Source: Rhodobiaceae bacterium UBA6963 (GTDB taxonomy: Bacteria; Pseudomonadota; Alphaproteobacteria; RS24). From it: 18,119 bases of DNA. Each line of letters opens with the position of its first letter. Position 1 is the stretch's first letter. The notes below the pieces were generated by a model. It had not been told where the DNA came from. It did not search any database and saw only the letters and a program-made list of their open reading frames with translations. The position numbers and the translations under genes are program-made. The DNA lies in NCBI GenBank assembly GCA_002450335.1, contig DJZB01000060.1, positions 1 to 18,119 on the forward strand, read 5' to 3'. This document shows positions 15,020-18,119 of the stretch, in pieces.

Positions 15020-15409
15020 TCAGCCCAGCATCAGCCATCCGTCAAGCGTCGTCGTTTTGTATTCTATCAAACTTTTTCCAGGGCAGGGGCCGGCAATGCA
15101 AACGCCCTCATGGTTGAATGTGGCGGCGTGTGCCGAGCATATCAGGTACTTTTTATCTGCTGTCAAAAATCGATCCGGAAATGTTTCAAGTGGCAAACCG
15201 ACATGCGGGCATGAATTTTTAAAAACCCGAATTTCATTCCCCTGATGCCAGATAATCAAATCCAGTCGCTTGGGTTCTTTGTCGCCAAATTTGATGGCGT
15301 CGTCACCAAGCTTAATTTCAATGCCTTTGGTTTCCCCTACTGTCAAATCGTCAAGCGCTATAAGGGGGATGGGTTTGGCGGTTTTATTTGTTGAATATTC
15401 AGACGGCAT
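15020..15409 (-). CDS. Small Rieske [2Fe-2S] protein
   Basis: This 129-aa protein has one Rieske domain with ligands in SCPHVG (Cys67, His69) and CSAHAATF (Cys91, His94), so an intact [2Fe-2S] cluster is expected. The spacing and a following EGVCIAGPCPG loop resemble the ferredoxin-like Rieske domains of oxygenase systems rather than the bc1-complex protein. There is no Tat signal or membrane anchor, so it is cytoplasmic. The start is the ATG at 15409, whose A is also the last base of the upstream EVE gene's TGA (TGATG). The frame extends 21 codons further upstream inside the EVE gene without any ribosome binding site. It has no oxygenase or reductase gene beside it, so its electron partner and function are unknown. 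It probably shares a transcript with the gpsA-YciI-EVE genes and perhaps acs. Confidence 0.88.
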   Translation of the reverse strand: MPSEYSTNKTAKPIPLIALDDLTVGETKGIEIKLGDDAIKFGDKEPKRLDLIIWHQGNEIRVFKNSCPHVGLPLETFPDRFLTADKKYLICSAHAATFNHEGVCIAGPCPGKSLIEYKTTTLDGWLMLG

Positions 15410-15852
15410 CAAAAAGCGTTTTGCGTTTTGCCGCTGGGGTCCAGACCTGCCATTTCGCAAACGAATTTCCACTCTGTTGCCGTGACAGGTTGGACGGAAA
15501 GGCGGGAATTATTGACAAGTACCATATCGGCAAATTTTTCTTCAGCTTTGATATCGGCCAATGTCACGAATTTTTCAGCCGATTGAAGCGCAACAATGTC
15601 CACCATGCCAAAGCGGCCGGACTCATCAGTGTGGTCGGGGTAATGTTCTTTAATTACCTCCACAGTTCCCATAATGCGTTTTTCATTCACGGAGTGATAA
15701 AAAAACCCCTTATCTCCAAGCTTCATATTCTTCATTTGTTTGTTGGCGAGGAAGTTACGAACGCCGTCCCAATGCTCGCCTTTTTTGCCGCGCGCGCATT
15801 GATTGTCCCAACTCCAATTGCCCGGTTCAGATTTAAAAAGCCAGTAAGCCAT
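15409..15852 (-). CDS. EVE domain-containing protein
   Basis: This is a 147-aa single-domain protein of the EVE/PUA-like fold, related to human THYN1. It begins MAYWLFKSEPGNWSWD and has the typical WDGVRNFLANKQMK and LGDKGFFYHSVNEKRIMGTVEV segments. EVE domains are thought to bind modified bases in DNA or RNA, using the aromatic residues near the N-terminus; the target here is not known. The ATG at 15852 is chosen because AGGAG lies six bases before it, whereas the ATG at 15858 directly abuts that site. The stop is shared with the Rieske start by one base, so the two are translationally coupled. The upstream YciI-like gene ends 32 bases away. Family assignment is firm and biological role open. 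Confidence 0.92.
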   Translation of the reverse strand: MAYWLFKSEPGNWSWDNQCARGKKGEHWDGVRNFLANKQMKNMKLGDKGFFYHSVNEKRIMGTVEVIKEHYPDHTDESGRFGMVDIVALQSAEKFVTLADIKAEEKFADMVLVNNSRLSVQPVTATEWKFVCEMAGLDPSGKTQNAF

Positions 15853-15884
15853 AGACATCTCCTCTCAAACTGAGTTGGAGTTTA

Positions 15885-16193
15885 TCAGGCTTTTGGCAAG
15901 CTTCCAAATGAGTGATTCCAGGGATGGATTTCGACACTGTCAAAAAGGCCCGCAATTGCATAAGGGTCGGAGGCCGCCCAGTTTTCTGCGGCTTCCCTGT
16001 CTTTGGCTTCAATAACAAGCATGCTGCCAATAGGGGTTGGTGAGACCTCATCGGCTTCATATTCTTCAGACATAAATGGACCGGCAAAAAAAACATTGCC
16101 CGCATTTTTTAGATAAGTGAGATGTGCTTCGCGTGTTGAGGCGCGTAGTCTGAGCTGGTCAGGTTTGTCCCAGCAGATAAAACAAAATTTCAA
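15885..16193 (-). CDS. YciI-like protein
   Basis: This is a 102-aa protein of the YCII family (ferredoxin-like fold). It has the conserved His24 in EAHLTYL and the Asp76-Pro77 pair in SDPYAIAGLFDSVEIHPW, which line the putative active site in structures of the family. Its activity is not established; relatives include dehalogenase-like and stress-linked members. The start is a TTG at 16193 (read as MKFCFICWDKPD), supported by GAGGAG eight bases upstream and by the position of the first strand. No ATG fits. It follows gpsA by 69 bases and precedes the EVE gene by 32, consistent with one operon. Confidence 0.9.
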   Translation of the reverse strand: MKFCFICWDKPDQLRLRASTREAHLTYLKNAGNVFFAGPFMSEEYEADEVSPTPIGSMLVIEAKDREAAENWAASDPYAIAGLFDSVEIHPWNHSFGSLPKA

Positions 16194-16262
16194 TTTACCA
16201 ACTCCTCTTTAAGCCGTCTCAAAAAATTAAGACAGTGAACTCTATCAGAAAAAAATTGATAA

Positions 16263-17282
16263 TTACATCTCGCTTGTAAAAGGACGTGCGAGGAGTTGCG
16301 AAATCGCCATATCTACGTTTACCTGTCCGGCGACAATCTCAGCAATGGCATTACAAATAGGCATCTCTACCTGATGCTTTAAAGCCAGTTCAATCAGTGC
16401 TGGCGCGCTTAAAGCCCCTTCACTGACACTGCTACGCGAGGCCATTATATCTGTAGCATTGGCATTTTGGTCGCCTTTACCAAGAGCGACACCAAGCGAA
16501 TAATTTCTGGAATTGGGGCTGGTGCAGGTGAGAATTAAATCTCCCAACCCGGCGAGGCCACCAAGAGTTTGAGGGTTAGCTCCAAGTTGCACGCCAAGTC
16601 GAGTCATTTCGGCATAGCCCCTTGCCGTGAGAGCGGCGCGGGCACTTTCGCCCATGCCGCGCCCGTCAACAATGCCACAGGCGATTGCGAGAATATTTTT
16701 AACAACGCCGCCAATTTCTGCGCCGATGAGGTCATCACACATATAAAAGCGAAAATTCGGATGACCGATGGTTGCAGAGATTTTCTCGCCCAGCTCCATG
16801 TCTTGACAGGCGAGGGTGACAGCTGTTGGCAAGCCTTTAGCAACATCGGCCGCAAAACTTGGGCCGGACAGAACTGCGAGACGACTTACATCAAAATAAT
16901 CCGATGCGACTTCAGACATAAATTTCAAAGACTTTTGCTCAAGGCCTTTTGCACACAACACCAGAATAGCGTCGGGGCTGATATGTGATTTGAGATTTTG
17001 CAGTATTTGCGCCATGTGCTGGGCAGGTGTCACCATTAGGATGAGGTCGCAATCAAAAAGATCCGCCATATCTCCCGTCGGCTTGATATGAGGGGATAGT
17101 TTTATGCCGGGCAGATAGGGTGTGTTTTCATGCTCTTGATTAATGGATTGAATGACTGTCTCTTCAAACGCCCAGAGTTTGACGGGTTTTTCGTGGCGGG
17201 CAATCAGTTCAGCAAGTGCTGTTCCCCAAGCACCTGCGCCGACAACACCCGGTTTCATGAATTCAGAGCGTTGGTTTTTCAT
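16263..17282 (-). CDS. gpsA: Glycerol-3-phosphate dehydrogenase [NAD(P)+]
   Basis: GpsA reduces dihydroxyacetone phosphate to sn-glycerol 3-phosphate, the backbone for phospholipids. The 339-aa enzyme has the dinucleotide-binding GAGAWG at 15-20, CAKGLE (110-115), LSGPSFA (138-144), the catalytic Lys195 in GGVVKNILAIACG, and AALTARGYAEM near 216-226. The first ATG (17282) has GAGAG five bases upstream and is kept. The ATG at 17258, giving MKPGVVGAGAWG, would be a shorter alternative without a ribosome binding site. It is cytoplasmic, or loosely membrane-associated as in other bacteria. It heads the run gpsA-YciI-EVE-Rieske(-acs) and is divergent from a tetR gene across 99 bases. A TATCA/TGATA pair follows its stop (16243-16261) but lacks a T-tract on the transcribed strand. 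Confidence 0.97.
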   Translation of the reverse strand: MKNQRSEFMKPGVVGAGAWGTALAELIARHEKPVKLWAFEETVIQSINQEHENTPYLPGIKLSPHIKPTGDMADLFDCDLILMVTPAQHMAQILQNLKSHISPDAILVLCAKGLEQKSLKFMSEVASDYFDVSRLAVLSGPSFAADVAKGLPTAVTLACQDMELGEKISATIGHPNFRFYMCDDLIGAEIGGVVKNILAIACGIVDGRGMGESARAALTARGYAEMTRLGVQLGANPQTLGGLAGLGDLILTCTSPNSRNYSLGVALGKGDQNANATDIMASRSSVSEGALSAPALIELALKHQVEMPICNAIAEIVAGQVNVDMAISQLLARPFTSEM

Positions 17283-17347
17283 TTTTCTCTCGCTTGGCTA
17301 TTTTCTGAATAATATATTTTCTGTGTCATACGCTGGTAAATAATTTA

Positions 17348-17376
17348 TTGATTATTCATTATTTTGCACATAACAT
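17348..17376 (+). promoter_or_regulatory. Candidate promoter of the second tetR gene
   Basis: TTGATT (17348-17353) and TAACAT (17371-17376) are separated by 17 bases and each match four consensus positions. Transcription would begin near 17383, right at the proposed ATG. That means either a leaderless message or use of the in-frame ATG at 17397. Confidence 0.3.
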
Positions 17377-17384
17377 AAGTTATG
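17369..17384. promoter_or_regulatory. Inverted repeat over the tetR start, putative autoregulatory operator
   Basis: CATAAC-ATAA-GTTATG, with a further GC/GC pair outside after one mismatch on each side (17366-17387). It overlaps the proposed -10 and the start codon of the tetR gene, a usual place for self-repression by TetR proteins. It differs from the palindrome near cysD, so it is not the same operator. Confidence 0.38.
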
Positions 17385-18017
17385 AGCGATTTGGATATGA
17401 ACACCAGAACGCAGATCATTCTGGCAGCAAAAGAACGTTTTAGTCATTACGGTTATCCTAAAACCACAATGGCCGAAGTTGCCGCGGACTGCAATATGTC
17501 ACCGGGAAATCTTTACCGCTATTTCAAGGGTAAACTTGATATAGCGACTGAGATTGCTCGTGAAGAGTCAATTATGACAGTTGAACGCCTGCGCCCTCTG
17601 ATTGATTGCCCTGTCCGCTCTGCAGGTGAACGACTTGAAGAAGTCATGTTTTCTGGCCTGAGAGAAAGTTTTCATAAACTTGAGAACAAGCCGAAAGCGG
17701 TAGAACTTGCCCAGATTGTATCTACACAAAGACCCCGCTTTTTGCTTGAAAGCCTCCGCCGGGAACGCCGAGTGATAGCCATTGTGCTGGATTATGGGCG
17801 CAAAACAGGTGAATTTGTTGTCGAAGATGTTTCAAGAACTGCCGCAACTCTGCAGGCAGCGACAATGAAGTATCACTACCCGCAGCTTTTTACGCATCAA
17901 ACACTTCAAGAACTTGAGGCAGAATTATCAGCAATGCTTAAACTTTTCTTCGCAGGGTTGATTAATAATGATTATGAAGAGATTGAAGAAATGTCAGAAA
18001 ACACACTCTCCCTGTAG
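17382..18017 (+). CDS. TetR/AcrR-family transcriptional regulator
   Basis: This is a 211-aa regulator with an N-terminal TetR DNA-binding domain: helix 1 around 8-24, and the helix-turn-helix TTMAEVAADCNMSPGNLYRYF at about 28-48. A helical C-terminal domain of about 150 residues follows and ends in an acidic tail (NNDYEEIEEMSE). The recognition segment is well conserved, but the ligand domain gives no clue to the inducer. The start could be the ATG at 17382 or the one at 17397 (MNTRTQIILAAKERF); neither has a clear ribosome binding site, and the inverted repeat over 17369-17384 makes the second plausible. It is divergent from gpsA, but its target genes may lie beyond the right edge. It is unrelated in detail to the TetR at 861-1490. 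Confidence 0.92.
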   Translation: MSDLDMNTRTQIILAAKERFSHYGYPKTTMAEVAADCNMSPGNLYRYFKGKLDIATEIAREESIMTVERLRPLIDCPVRSAGERLEEVMFSGLRESFHKLENKPKAVELAQIVSTQRPRFLLESLRRERRVIAIVLDYGRKTGEFVVEDVSRTAATLQAATMKYHYPQLFTHQTLQELEAELSAMLKLFFAGLINNDYEEIEEMSENTLSL

Positions 18018-18038
18018 TATATTTGTCATAATATCCTT

Positions 18039-18067
18039 AGTTTTTATGTTTTTCTTTGTAAAAAACT
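18039..18067 (+). terminator. Possible weak terminator after the second tetR gene
   Basis: AGTTTTT and AAAAACT could pair across a 15-base loop, followed by a short T-run (18071-18075). The stem is nearly all A-T, so it would be unstable. The remaining bases to the window end are AT-rich and show no gene. Confidence 0.2.
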
Positions 18068-18119
18068 GAATTTTTCATAAAATTAATTGAATTAAACCAA
18101 TCTATTGCCAAGTATTTTT

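Noticed and set aside
15388..15873. 161-codon plus-strand frame across the Rieske and EVE genes
   Set aside because: It is antisense to two recognised domains. The long open stretch reflects codon bias.
16569..16988. 139-codon plus-strand frame within gpsA
   Set aside because: It is antisense to an intact dehydrogenase with all catalytic motifs and shows no family resemblance.
18083..18095. Palindrome TTAATT-G-AATTAA near the right edge
   Set aside because: It is AT-only in an AT-rich noncoding tail, and such symmetry is frequent by chance.

Overview
The window reads as chromosomal, housekeeping-rich DNA from an alphaproteobacterium, probably free-living and possibly marine. This rests on gene content and order: rsmB, rpe, a heparinase II/III-like gene and purH lie in one direction, with a DUF1674 (SDHAF4-type) gene divergent from rsmB, an arrangement I recognise from alphaproteobacteria. 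A cysD-cysNC sulfate-activation pair and a gpsA-YciI-EVE-Rieske-acs run are also present. I cannot name a genus. There is no rRNA, tRNA, insertion sequence, phage gene or CRISPR array, and no gene-free stretch exceeds 300 bases.

Left part (1-4954): a partial tyrosine phosphatase gene runs off the left edge. Upstream of it on the minus strand is a tight cysD-cysNC-tetR cluster in which each stop overlaps the next start by one base (TAATG twice). It makes APS and PAPS from sulfate. A 22-bp near-perfect palindrome lies between the proposed -35 and -10 of cysD, so the TetR protein encoded at the end of the operon may repress its own operon. A MaoC/NodN-type hydratase gene starts divergently from the same intergenic region.

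Middle (4969-12968): the minus-strand series, in transcription order, is rsmB, a TPR-sulfotransferase fusion, rpe, a heparinase II/III-like gene and purH. The sulfotransferase gene has its own candidate promoter and looks like an insertion into an otherwise housekeeping order. It would use the PAPS produced by the CysD/CysNC enzymes about 5 kb away. A 62-aa SDHAF4-type protein is divergent from rsmB.

Right part (13004-18119): the minus-strand run gpsA, YciI-like, EVE-domain, Rieske and acs covers glycerol-3-phosphate synthesis, small accessory proteins and acetate activation. A second TetR gene is divergent from gpsA and has an inverted repeat over its start codon.

No clearly new multi-gene system is visible. 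The most distinctive points are the TetR-linked sulfate-activation operon with its putative operator, and the TPR-sulfotransferase embedded between rsmB and rpe. Several starts were moved using ribosome binding sites and family lengths (hydratase, acs, Rieske, EVE), and two genes (purH and the YciI-like gene) appear to use TTG starts.
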